From Chloroflexota bacterium (lineage in GTDB: Bacteria; Chloroflexota; Ktedonobacteria; Ktedonobacterales; Ktedonobacteraceae): DNA of 24,207 bases. Below are positions 1-6,187 of the stretch, piece by piece; within the stretch, counting starts at the first letter, position 1, and the number at the start of each line of letters is the position of its first letter. The translations under genes and the position numbers were made by a program. The notes beneath the pieces were generated by a model. The model did no database searches, was not told the DNA's origin, and was given only the letters and a program-made list of their open reading frames with translations. The stretch lies in the NCBI GenBank assembly GCA_005881495.1, contig VBHI01000160.1, forward strand, positions 1-24,207, written 5' to 3'.

Positions 1-720
1 CATGTCTACCTCTCCTCTCGCAGGCGCTGATCTTTGCGAGAAATTGACAAACCAGTATATCTCTCCAGAGGAGCTGATATGATAGCCGAAGAAGGCCCGC
101 TTTCCAAAAACGAAGTGCTGCGTGTCCGGGGTGGGAGGAAAGCTGGAGTGCTGCGCGAAGCCACCAACACTGATCAGGCCCGTATATTGCGGGGTGGGTG
201 CGTCGGGATTGATGAGCTGGCGGGCGCGAGAGTGAACGCCATCACAGCCAACCAGGAAAGAGCCTTCGGCTGCGGTCCCGTCCTCGAAGGTGGCAATCAC
301 TCCTTGCTCACCTGTCGAGAGGCCAGTAAGCTTCTTGCCAAAGGCCGTCTTGATCCGCCTTTGCTCGGCTCCCTCACGCAGCACCTGATGCAAGCGGGAT
401 CGCAGGATATTGATGCTTGGGGCTCCCACTTCCGCCCTGGCGCCATTGCGTACCTCGCCAAGACGCTTGCCTTTCCCACTCCAGATTATCATGCGAGGAA
501 TCGGAGATCCCTGGCTTGACACCTGGTCGTCGAGCCCGAGCGTCTTGAGCACGCCGAGCCCATTGCAAGCCATGTTCAGGAAACTGCCTCCATAATCGGT
601 AGACTCGGCTCTGGCCTCATAGATCTCTGCCTCGATGCCTGCACGTTGGAGCAACAACGCGGCGACGGGACCAGCGACCCCGCAGCCTATAATCAGCGCT
701 TTTCTTTTCTGTCTGTTCAT
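1..720 (-). CDS. FAD-dependent monooxygenase (UbiH/PHBH fold), C-terminus cut by window edge
   Basis: The reverse strand reads open from an ATG at 720 to position 1 (240 codons, no stop), so the gene runs off the left edge; the family is usually about 370-420 aa. The start is supported by AGAGGA just upstream. Residues 12-17 are the GxGxxG dinucleotide-binding motif (GCGVAG) after a beta strand, and E35 sits where the ribose-binding acid is expected. Residues 158-167 carry the second FAD motif, GCDGVHSRAR. This is the layout of group A flavin monooxygenases, which use NAD(P)H and O2 to hydroxylate aromatic or polyketide-like substrates. The substrate cannot be told from the sequence. It lies 67 bp downstream of the PadR gene on the same strand, probably as one transcript, suggesting PadR-controlled modification of a toxic or aromatic compound. 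Confidence 0.9.
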   Translation of the reverse strand, partial: MNRQKRKALIIGCGVAGPVAALLLQRAGIEAEIYEARAESTDYGGSFLNMACNGLGVLKTLGLDDQVSSQGSPIPRMIIWSGKGKRLGEVRNGARAEVGAPSINILRSRLHQVLREGAEQRRIKTAFGKKLTGLSTGEQGVIATFEDGTAAEGSFLVGCDGVHSRARQLINPDAPTPQYTGLISVGGFAQHSSFPPTPDTQHFVFGKRAFFGYHISSSGEIYWFVNFSQRSAPARGEVDM

Positions 721-787
721 GATGTCATCCTCTGTGATATGGTACTTTCACTCCGAGTAGTGTTTTCGCTTCTGTGCCTGGTGTGAC

Positions 788-1438
788 TCACTGCTCATCT
801 CCTTCCACCTCACCATGCGTGAACGCGAGGTCTGGATGGAGAATCTTCCACCCGAGCCGCCCGTCTTTTGACTCAGCCAGCGTCCCATCGTGGATCTCTC
901 GTATAAGCTGCTGCACCCACGCGAGCTCGGCTTCCTGCAGAACCAGGGCATATTCATCTTCGACGAGGAAGAGCTGGTCTAATCCGTGCAGCATGTTTGC
1001 CTCTATGGCGGAGCGCTTGGCGCGGATATTCTCCGAAAGATGCCGCGTGCGCTCTTCGAGCAGCGCTGCCGCTTCGGTGGGAGAGAAGTGTGCGAGGAAA
1101 GACAAACCTGCCGCAAACTGGGTGTATTCTGTGGCAGGCATGTGAATCAGCGAACGGAGCCAGCTGAAAAATTCAGTGCGTCCTTCCTCGGTCGTCGCGT
1201 AAACGGTGCGTTCGGGATGCCGTCCGTCCCGCTGTGTTTCCTGTGGCACAATCAGCCCCTCGCGCAGCAACGCCTCGATGACGGAGTACAGCGAGCCATA
1301 GTTGAGCTTGATGCTATCAGCAAGCCCCCGCTGGCGCATCACGGCCGAAACCTCGTACGGATGCATGGGTCGCTCGGTGAGCAAGGACAGAACGGCAAGC
1401 GCCAGTAGGTTGGATATCTTGCGTTTTGTCATGGTCAT
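788..1438 (-). CDS. PadR family transcriptional regulator
   Basis: 216 aa from the ATG at 1438, which has GAAAGGA about 4 nt upstream; a GTG at 1450 extends the frame but lacks a comparable ribosome site. Residues 10-85 form the PadR winged helix: an LLALAVLSLLTERPMHPYE helix, the YGSLYSVIEALLREGLI recognition-helix region, and the wing with ERTVYATTEEGR. The C-terminal half (about 90-216) is the helical dimerisation and effector region of the longer (Vir-like C-terminal) PadR proteins. PadR proteins repress detoxification or efflux genes and release DNA when ligand binds. The gene is first in a minus-strand pair with the flavin monooxygenase. A palindrome overlapping its own -10 box suggests autorepression. 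The family call is firm; the ligand is unknown. Confidence 0.93.
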   Translation of the reverse strand: MTMTKRKISNLLALAVLSLLTERPMHPYEVSAVMRQRGLADSIKLNYGSLYSVIEALLREGLIVPQETQRDGRHPERTVYATTEEGRTEFFSWLRSLIHMPATEYTQFAAGLSFLAHFSPTEAAALLEERTRHLSENIRAKRSAIEANMLHGLDQLFLVEDEYALVLQEAELAWVQQLIREIHDGTLAESKDGRLGWKILHPDLAFTHGEVEGDEQ

Positions 1439-1464
1439 ATATCCTTTCACGGGTATTTGATGTC

Positions 1465-1508
1465 GTATATACTAAATAATATATACCATCAAAAATATCC
1501 GTTGTCAA
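1465..1508 (-). promoter_or_regulatory. PadR promoter with overlapping palindromic operator
   Basis: On the minus strand TTGACA (1508-1503) is followed by a 17-bp spacer and TATATA (1485-1480), a near-consensus housekeeping promoter pointing at the padR start at 1438. A perfect inverted repeat GTATATA-8 bp-TATATAC (1465-1486) covers the -10 box. An operator overlapping the -10 of its own gene is the usual arrangement for PadR autorepression. The promoter and palindrome are seen directly; binding by this PadR is inferred. Confidence 0.7.
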
Positions 1509-1690
1509 GGGGTAAAGGAGGCGAAATGCGCTGCGTGTTGTTTGCTGGCAGGAAGTGAGACGTGAGTGGACCTGTCGGAGCATGCATAACTGAGCAGAGC
1601 CACTCTCTCGACTCCACCTGAGCGGTGGGAGTGTGGCACGTACACGTGTCGGAGAATCTTCGCCCGCTGTCCATATACTTCAGCCGCACT

Positions 1691-1728
1691 CAAGGCTTAA
1701 AACGCCTCCAATGGCGGGTTGAGCCTTG
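1691..1728. repeat. Hairpin repeat, 16-bp arms, 6-nt loop
   Basis: Arm 1 (1691-1706) and arm 2 (1713-1728) pair at 13 of 16 positions, with one mismatch a G-T wobble, around the loop TCCAAT. The right arm and flank contain GGGTTGAGCCTTGC then AGGTCA, nearly the same as the GGGTTGACCCTTGCGGTCA core of the hairpin at 3500-3520. This suggests both are degenerate members of one dispersed palindromic repeat family. There is no following T-run, so it is not an obvious intrinsic terminator. Confidence 0.5.
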
Positions 1729-1867
1729 CAGGTCATTGCACATGGAGTTTGAGAATGGTCCGTGTCCGTTCCACAGGATCATCCATCTCTGCAAAGCGTT
1801 TGTACCGACGCGTTGAGCGTTCGGGCTTTGGACCAGTGGCAAGAACGTACTGAATCGTATGGCGATC

Positions 1868-1945
1868 AGATTCTTCGCTGCGGCTCAGAATGACAGTTAA
1901 GCGTCGTGACCTCCCCATGTCATTCTGAGCGATAGCGAAGAATCT
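1868..1945. repeat. Inverted repeat of the GTCATTCTGAGCG type (REP/MITE-like)
   Basis: Two 28-bp arms (1868-1895 and 1918-1945) are reverse complements at 25 of 28 positions, separated by 22 bp. The arm core reads TGTCATTCTGAGCG followed by AGCGAAGAATCT, a sequence known as a dispersed intergenic repeat in many bacterial genomes. It contains no gene. It is probably a small non-autonomous palindromic element. Whether it belongs to a transposase family here cannot be told from this window. Confidence 0.75.
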
Positions 1946-2073
1946 CCGGTGGAGAGGGTTTCCGCCCGAACTGAACATAGCAGATAGAGGCGACTGGGAA
2001 AATTCCAGTAGATACTGCACATATTAGTCAAGCATCAGGTGAGTCGGAGTGGGTCGCAGTTCATCGTAGCTCA

Positions 2074-2559
2074 TCAAGGAATATCATCAGGTGATTTGGC
2101 CTTGTTGAGCTGCTCTGGCGTGACAAGTGTACCTCTGAAATTAGCCTGACCGAGAAACGCGCCGGTGAGATCAGCATCGGTCAGGTTCGCTTCGCTCAGG
2201 TCCGCCTCAATCAAGTTGGTATCAATGAGCACAGCTTTGCTCAGGTCTGCATTGCTCAGATCAGCCAGGGTCAAGTTGGCAGCGCTGAGATCAGCACCGC
2301 TTAAGTTGGCTCCTCTCAGGTTTGCCTCGCTCAAATCGACGCCAACCAGGCTGGACCAGCTCAGGTCAGCTTTACTCAGTATAGCTCCGCTCATCTTCGT
2401 TCCGCTCAGGTTGACTCTACTCAAATTGGCTCCACTCAGATCCACACCGCTCAGGTCGGCTTCGTTCAAGTCTGGTCCTGCACCCGGATTTCCCTGTCTC
2501 CATGCATTCCAGGCATTAACTCCTTGCCGCAGTAGATCAATAGGTTGCTGGTTTGCCAT
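2074..2559 (-). CDS. Pentapeptide-repeat protein
   Basis: 161 aa; the ATG at 2559 follows a strong GGAGGA ribosome site. Residues 1-30 (MANQQPIDLLRQGVNAWNAW and following) look like the short helical N-terminal cap often seen before pentapeptide arrays. From about residue 31 to 145 the protein is a near-continuous run of A(D/N)LSx pentapeptides such as ANLSG, ADLSE and VDLSG, which fold into a right-handed quadrilateral beta helix. The tail TPEQLNKAKSPDDIP closes the helix. Roles of such proteins range from DNA mimicry (Qnr/MfpA type) to scaffolding, and the sequence does not decide between them. It has no signal peptide or membrane segment and is probably cytoplasmic. It stands alone, divergent from marR. 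The gene shows a 15-bp periodicity that creates long antisense open frames. Confidence 0.92.
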   Translation of the reverse strand: MANQQPIDLLRQGVNAWNAWRQGNPGAGPDLNEADLSGVDLSGANLSRVNLSGTKMSGAILSKADLSWSSLVGVDLSEANLRGANLSGADLSAANLTLADLSNADLSKAVLIDTNLIEADLSEANLTDADLTGAFLGQANFRGTLVTPEQLNKAKSPDDIP

Positions 2560-2754
2560 AGCTATCTTCCTCCTTCAGACATCCTTTATGGTAACATCAT
2601 GATAGAACAAGCGTCTCACCAGGGACTCACACAAAGCCGCTCGAACATCACAGGACGATCACAGATGAGAAATGACCAGAGTTCCTGTAGCATCATATAT
2701 TATACTATCCAGAGGGGAGAGACGTGTCAAGGCCGCAACAATATATTTTCACAC

Positions 2755-2828
2755 TTGACAATAATATAATATACACCATATACTTAGAACATCTAAATAA
2801 TAGATAGGCTAATTACTAGTCGTTCTAA
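2755..2828 (+). promoter_or_regulatory. marR promoter with nested inverted repeats (putative MarR operator)
   Basis: TTGACA (2755-2760), an 18-bp AT-rich spacer and TATACT (2779-2784) form a near-perfect housekeeping promoter aimed at the marR start at 2852. Directly downstream are TTAGAAC (2784-2790) and its exact inverse GTTCTAA (2822-2828). Between them lies a tight palindrome ATCTA-AATAA-TAGAT (2791-2805). The left arm starts at the last base of the -10 box, so a bound dimer would block initiation. The sites are seen; which one MarR uses is inferred. Confidence 0.7.
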
Positions 2829-2851
2829 ATAAAACACAGGAATATGGACCA

Positions 2852-3364
2852 ATGGCAGAGCATTCTTCTAAAAATGAGTTGGACATTGCCGACGCTTTGC
2901 TCGATCTTATCCCCAGTCTTCTGCGACAAATTCGTGCGGATATTCCCCGCGAAGCCGACTCCGAACAGGGAATACCGGAATGGCATGACATCTCCGAACT
3001 ACGCGCGACTACTGGACAGATCCGGCTTATGCGCATTCTGATCACACATCAGCGTTGCATGATGCAGGAATTAGCCGACCAGCTGGACGTTGCACCACCA
3101 ACTGTGACCGCAATGATCAAACGGCTGCTCGCCCAGGGATTTGTCGAACGTGTACGCGATGAACAGGACTGGCGAGTAGTCTGGGTGTTGCCCACCGAAC
3201 GCGGGCAGCGCGCGGTAACTCTGTATGACCAGTACCGGCGCACCAATTTACAACGCCGCCTGGCACACCTGAATCAGGATGAACTTGCTCATCTTCGAGC
3301 GGCCCTACCGGTCCTTCGCCATCTTATCGAGGTACTTCCTTTCGACACTGCTGAGCGGAGCTAG
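2852..3364 (+). CDS. MarR family transcriptional regulator
   Basis: 170 aa, starting at an ATG with AGGA about 10 nt upstream. Residues 1-60 form the N-terminal dimerisation helix. Residues 60-135 are the MarR winged helix: QIRLMRILITHQRCMMQELADQL, then the recognition helix VAPPTVTAMIKRLLAQGFVER, then the wing RDEQDWRVVWVLPTERG. The C-terminal helices (140-170) complete the dimer. MarR proteins repress efflux and detoxification genes and respond to small aromatic or oxidising ligands. The gene lies 192 bp upstream of a same-strand DrrAB-type exporter and probably controls it. The last codons (TATCGAGGTACTTCCTT at 3325-3341) recur exactly at 3416-3432, indicating a local duplication beginning in the gene's 3' end. 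Confidence 0.92.
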   Translation: MAEHSSKNELDIADALLDLIPSLLRQIRADIPREADSEQGIPEWHDISELRATTGQIRLMRILITHQRCMMQELADQLDVAPPTVTAMIKRLLAQGFVERVRDEQDWRVVWVLPTERGQRAVTLYDQYRRTNLQRRLAHLNQDELAHLRAALPVLRHLIEVLPFDTAERS

Positions 3365-3397
3365 ACGCGCTGTAGAGTGCGGACGCATCCAGCACGT

Positions 3398-3551
3398 CGT
3401 CGTTGCAGTGTCGCATATCGAGGTACTTCCTTGCATCGCTGCTGACCTCCCATCAGCCGCGCGTGCGATGCGCAGCATCTCGCCCGCCGGATATAGTAGG
3501 GTTGACCCTTGCGGTCAACCTAGCGTCGTTGCAGTGTCGCATTTCGAGGTA
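3398..3551. repeat. 28-bp direct repeat flanking a short insert between marR and the ABC exporter
   Basis: Copies at 3398-3425 and 3524-3551 match at 27 of 28 positions, 126 bp apart. The interval between them contains the hairpin at 3500-3520 and a 17-bp copy of the marR 3' end (3416-3432, matching 3325-3341). The second copy ends in GAGGTA and supplies the ribosome site of the ATPase gene. The pattern fits either a tandem duplication or an insertion of a small element that duplicated its target. Confidence 0.7.
3500..3520. repeat. Perfect 8-bp hairpin with 5-nt loop
   Basis: GGTTGACC (3500-3507), loop CTTGC, GGTCAACC (3513-3520). The stem is perfect and there is no T-run. The core resembles the right arm of the hairpin at 1691-1728 and, more weakly, the ACCTTGCGGTC spacer at 24097-24108, suggesting a dispersed repeat family. 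It lies 40-60 bp upstream of the ATPase start and could also affect transcript structure there. Confidence 0.5.
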
Positions 3552-3556
3552 AAACC

Positions 3557-4543
3557 ATGACAATCACGGTTGAGAAACTATCGCGCTCCTTTGGGGAAAT
3601 ACAAGCAGTGAAGGGTATTGACCTCCAAGTTGAACACGGCGAAACTTTCGGCTTTCTTGGACCCAATGGGGCAGGGAAAAGCACCACGATCAAAATGCTT
3701 TGTACCTTGCTACGCCCCACCAGTGGACGGGCATGGATCAATGGCTATGATATTGAACGTGAAGCCTCGCAGGTACGCCAGAGCATTGGCATTGTCTTTC
3801 AAGATCCAACACTTGACGAGTATCTCACAGCGGAACAGAACCTCTATTACCACTGTATGATCTACCACACACCACGCAAAACGCGCGATACACGTATACG
3901 CGAGGTGCTCCAACTTGTCGGCCTCGACGAACGCCGCAAAGACGTCGTCAAAACCTTCTCTGGCGGTATGAAGCGACGTTTAGAGGTCGCTCGCGGTCTG
4001 CTACACGAACCACAAACACTCTTTCTCGATGAGCCAACCGTTGGCCTTGATCCACAAACACGACGCAGCGTCTGGGAGCATGTGCTGCGATTGCGCGAGA
4101 GAACAGGTCTCACCATCTTTATGACGACTCACTACATGGAAGAAGCTGAATATTGTGATCGTATCGCTATCATCGACCATGGTCAAATCGTCGCCCTCGA
4201 TACTCCCGCGGCGCTCAAACGCAAGGTTGGTCAGGACAAGGTATGCCTCACCACGTCCGCACCCGAGCAGGCTGCAACCATACTAGAACAACATCCTGGT
4301 CATCCTGTGCGCCGCGCAGACAATGCCATTTATGTAGAGGGAGAGAACGGCCAGGCGTTAGCCGCCAGCTTAATTCGCCAGCTTATACTGGCTGATATCG
4401 ATGTGCTTGGAGTAAACGTGACCGCCCCCACCTTGGAAGACGTATTTGTCCTTCTCACCGGTCGAGTCATCCGTGACGAGTCTGTCAGCGCCAAAGATCG
4501 CATGGGTTCTCGTCTGCGCAGTCGCGGTCGTTTACGCCGCTAG
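3557..4543 (+). CDS. ABC transporter ATP-binding protein, DrrA (daunorubicin-resistance) type
   Basis: 328 aa; the ATG has GAGGT 6 nt upstream. The nucleotide-binding domain (about 1-215) has Walker A GPNGAGKST at 35-43, Q-loop Q82, signature FSGGMKR at 134-140, Walker B LFLDEP at 155-160 and switch histidine H192. The C-terminal part (about 220-312), ending in VTAPTLEDVFVLLTGR, is the DUF4162-like tail typical of DrrA/NodI/CcmA-type exporters. It would power a membrane permease that exports a drug or lipid-like substrate. The permease follows 15 bp downstream. The marR gene upstream suggests ligand-induced expression. The basic tail after residue 312 (KDRMGSRLRSRGRLRR) is unusual but harmless-looking. 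All catalytic motifs are present, so it should be active. Confidence 0.95.
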   Translation: MTITVEKLSRSFGEIQAVKGIDLQVEHGETFGFLGPNGAGKSTTIKMLCTLLRPTSGRAWINGYDIEREASQVRQSIGIVFQDPTLDEYLTAEQNLYYHCMIYHTPRKTRDTRIREVLQLVGLDERRKDVVKTFSGGMKRRLEVARGLLHEPQTLFLDEPTVGLDPQTRRSVWEHVLRLRERTGLTIFMTTHYMEEAEYCDRIAIIDHGQIVALDTPAALKRKVGQDKVCLTTSAPEQAATILEQHPGHPVRRADNAIYVEGENGQALAASLIRQLILADIDVLGVNVTAPTLEDVFVLLTGRVIRDESVSAKDRMGSRLRSRGRLRR

Positions 4544-4558
4544 ACAAGGAGTCTATCA

Positions 4559-5377
4559 ATGCTCAAAACAACGCGGCCAGCAACAGTTCCTCAAATCTCA
4601 CCTGAATACAGGTCAGCTCCAGCATTTTTTATCGATCCAGAAGGCATTGCCATGATCTGGCGACGCGATATGGTACGCCTCTTGCGACAACGTTCGCGTT
4701 TGCTTGGAGCAGTCGCGCGAGCGCTCGTCTGGCTTATCGCGCTGGGATTTGGCCTTCGCGGTTCGCTCGGTTCTATCGCCGGTTTTAGCTACGAACAGTT
4801 CGTCTTTCCAGGCGTGATCGCCATGACGGTCATCTTTAGCGGCCTCCAATCGGCAATCTCTATTGTGTATGACCGTGAGTTTGGCTTCCTGAAGGAAGTA
4901 CAGGTCGCGCCAACCCCGCGTTCAACGCTGGTTATCGGGAAATGTCTGGGCGGCGCTTCAAGTTCGACTATCCAGGCGCTGATCATTCTGATCTTTGCCC
5001 CATTTGCTTCAGTGGCCCTGAATCCCCTGAACGTTCTTGCCACTGTAGTGGCAACCTTTGTTACCGCCCTGGCAATCTCAGGTCTGGGCGTGGTCATCGC
5101 TATGTGGATCACCGACTTCGAGAACTTTGGCACCATCCAGAACTTTATTACCCTGCCACTCTTCATGTTCTCAGGAGCAATCTTCCCAACCCGCCAGGTT
5201 CCGCCATGGTTCCACGTTATCCTGCTGCTCAATCCCCTCACCTATGGCGTCAATGCTATTCGCGGGGTACTCCTGGGTTATGATATCGCCAGCGTACCCC
5301 TGAATCTAGCAGTATTGTTGGTCTTTACAGTAGTGATGATCATTATAGCTATATGGATGTCGCGCAAAGAGGTGTAG
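4559..5377 (+). CDS. ABC-2 type transporter permease, DrrB type
   Basis: 272 aa; AAGGAG lies 8 nt before the ATG. After a hydrophilic N-terminus (1-40) come six hydrophobic segments, at about 48-66, 80-100, 135-160, 165-188, 195-215 and 240-265. The segment beginning YDREFGFLKEVQVAPTPRSTLVIGK is the conserved cytoplasmic loop of ABC-2 permeases, and the stretch LLNPLTYGVNAIRGVLLG is the conserved signature before the last helix. It is the membrane partner of the ATPase encoded 15 bp upstream; two copies of each would form the exporter. The substrate is not predictable. The first 31 residues, before MIWRRDM, are longer than in many homologues, and an internal start at that methionine is possible, but the stronger ribosome site favours the upstream ATG. 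Confidence 0.94.
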   Translation: MLKTTRPATVPQISPEYRSAPAFFIDPEGIAMIWRRDMVRLLRQRSRLLGAVARALVWLIALGFGLRGSLGSIAGFSYEQFVFPGVIAMTVIFSGLQSAISIVYDREFGFLKEVQVAPTPRSTLVIGKCLGGASSSTIQALIILIFAPFASVALNPLNVLATVVATFVTALAISGLGVVIAMWITDFENFGTIQNFITLPLFMFSGAIFPTRQVPPWFHVILLLNPLTYGVNAIRGVLLGYDIASVPLNLAVLLVFTVVMIIIAIWMSRKEV

Positions 5378-5392
5378 CCCTCGGCCACACCT
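5370..5392. terminator. Hairpin overlapping the permease stop codon
   Basis: AGGTGT and ACACCT plus GCC/GGC pair around a CTC loop, giving a 10-bp stem with one mismatch that includes the TAG stop. No clear T-run follows, so it is a weak intrinsic-terminator candidate. It sits between convergent genes, where a bidirectional stop would make sense. Confidence 0.35.
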
Positions 5393-5427
5393 CCTATTGT
5401 TCTGCCCTTGTGGGAGAACTGCTATTT

Positions 5428-6048
5428 CTACAGCCGCTCGCGAATCCACTGAGCGACACCTTTGGTTGTCTCTTGAATTGATTGGCGAGTACTATCATAC
5501 AGTGTCATAGGTAGATTGGTGGTAGTAGCATGTTCTTTGAGCCAATGGTTAAATTGGACCATCCGCTCAACAACATCGTCTGAACCTGATCCACGCCACT
5601 GTGGCCGCTGCTGGAGACGTTCTCTTAACAGGGAATCATCACACACCATTGCCAGATAGTGCAATGTCGAGAAGTATCGGCGTTCTGGACACGTTTCAAA
5701 TTGCTCTGGAATAGCAGTACCACAGAGCACCACAGGGCGACCCGCCTGACCAATGTTTTTAGCTACCCGCAGCCACATATTGCGATAATCACTGTAGTTA
5801 TTCTCTGGTGTTGCTGGAAATGCTCCCCAGAGGATATCTGATTCCATGATCACACATTCCTCCATAAGAGGAACTAATGCAAGACAGACGGTTGTTTTGC
5901 CTGCGCAACTAGGACCCGTTATGATGAACAGTGGCTGCTGAAGAAAAGGATGAGCATATTGACAAAAAGGGCAAATAGCGAAGGGACCGATTGAAGCAAT
6001 CGTTTTCTCAACAGAATATACGCCACATTGCGGGCAAACGTTGAACAT
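5428..6048 (-). CDS. Zinc-ribbon P-loop NTPase, putative nucleoside/small-molecule kinase
   Basis: 206 aa from the ATG at 6048, which has AAGGAGA 6-7 nt upstream; the frame extends 11 codons further without a better site. Residues 5-29 form a rubredoxin-like zinc ribbon (CPQC at 5-8, CPFC at 26-29). This is followed by a P-loop GPSCAGKT (45-52) after the strand PLFIITG. ESD at 69-71 may be the Mg/base-binding acid, and RERLQQRPQWRG (around 140-150) resembles the lid arginines of AAA_18/AAA_33-type kinases such as gluconate, shikimate or adenylylsulfate kinases. It probably phosphorylates a small molecule; the substrate is unknown. The zinc ribbon fused to a small kinase is the odd feature. 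It is convergent with the ABC permease and divergent from the dioxygenase. Confidence 0.8.
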   Translation of the reverse strand: MFNVCPQCGVYSVEKTIASIGPFAICPFCQYAHPFLQQPLFIITGPSCAGKTTVCLALVPLMEECVIMESDILWGAFPATPENNYSDYRNMWLRVAKNIGQAGRPVVLCGTAIPEQFETCPERRYFSTLHYLAMVCDDSLLRERLQQRPQWRGSGSDDVVERMVQFNHWLKEHATTTNLPMTLYDSTRQSIQETTKGVAQWIRERL

Positions 6049-6090
6049 ACAAGTTCTCCTTATCACAAAGACCACAAACATCCACCGCTA

Positions 6091-6132
6091 TTGACAAAAG
6101 GGCTTGCGTATAACGTAATATCATACTATACA
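6091..6132 (+). promoter_or_regulatory. Candidate promoter of the dioxygenase gene
   Basis: In the 139-bp divergent spacer, TTGACA at 6091-6096 has only a poor -10 partner (TAATAT at 6116-6121, 19-bp spacing). TTGCGT at 6104-6109 is followed after 17 bp by TATACA at 6127-6132. Either could drive the gene starting at 6188. No palindromic operator stands out. Confidence 0.35.
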
Positions 6133-6187
6133 CTACTGAACTCTCATACAATCGTTTTGCAACGCTCAGCTCTAAAGGAGAAAGATA

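Larger units (their letters stand above)
1509..2073. other. Gene-free spacer carrying two hairpin repeats
   Basis: No reading frame here has a convincing start, ribosome site or recognisable protein; the open frames of 60-95 codons run through inverted repeats. The spacer holds a 16-bp-arm hairpin at 1691-1728 and a larger inverted repeat at 1868-1945, both listed separately. Nothing else was recognised. Confidence 0.6.

Noticed and set aside
34..519. 161-codon plus-strand ORF at the left edge
   Set aside because: It is antisense to the flavin monooxygenase, whose FAD motifs are clear; no ribosome site or recognisable protein.
1733..2020. 95-codon minus-strand ORF in the repeat spacer
   Set aside because: Runs through the inverted repeat at 1868-1945; translated repeat sequence is a common false gene.
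2090..2470. Periodic sequence resembling a tandem or CRISPR-like array
   Set aside because: The period is 15 bp and coding (A(D/N)LSx); there are no spacers.
2165..2602. 145-codon ORF opposite the pentapeptide gene, rich in RSA/LRS repeats
   Set aside because: Its repeats are the antisense of the 15-bp pentapeptide period; no ribosome site.
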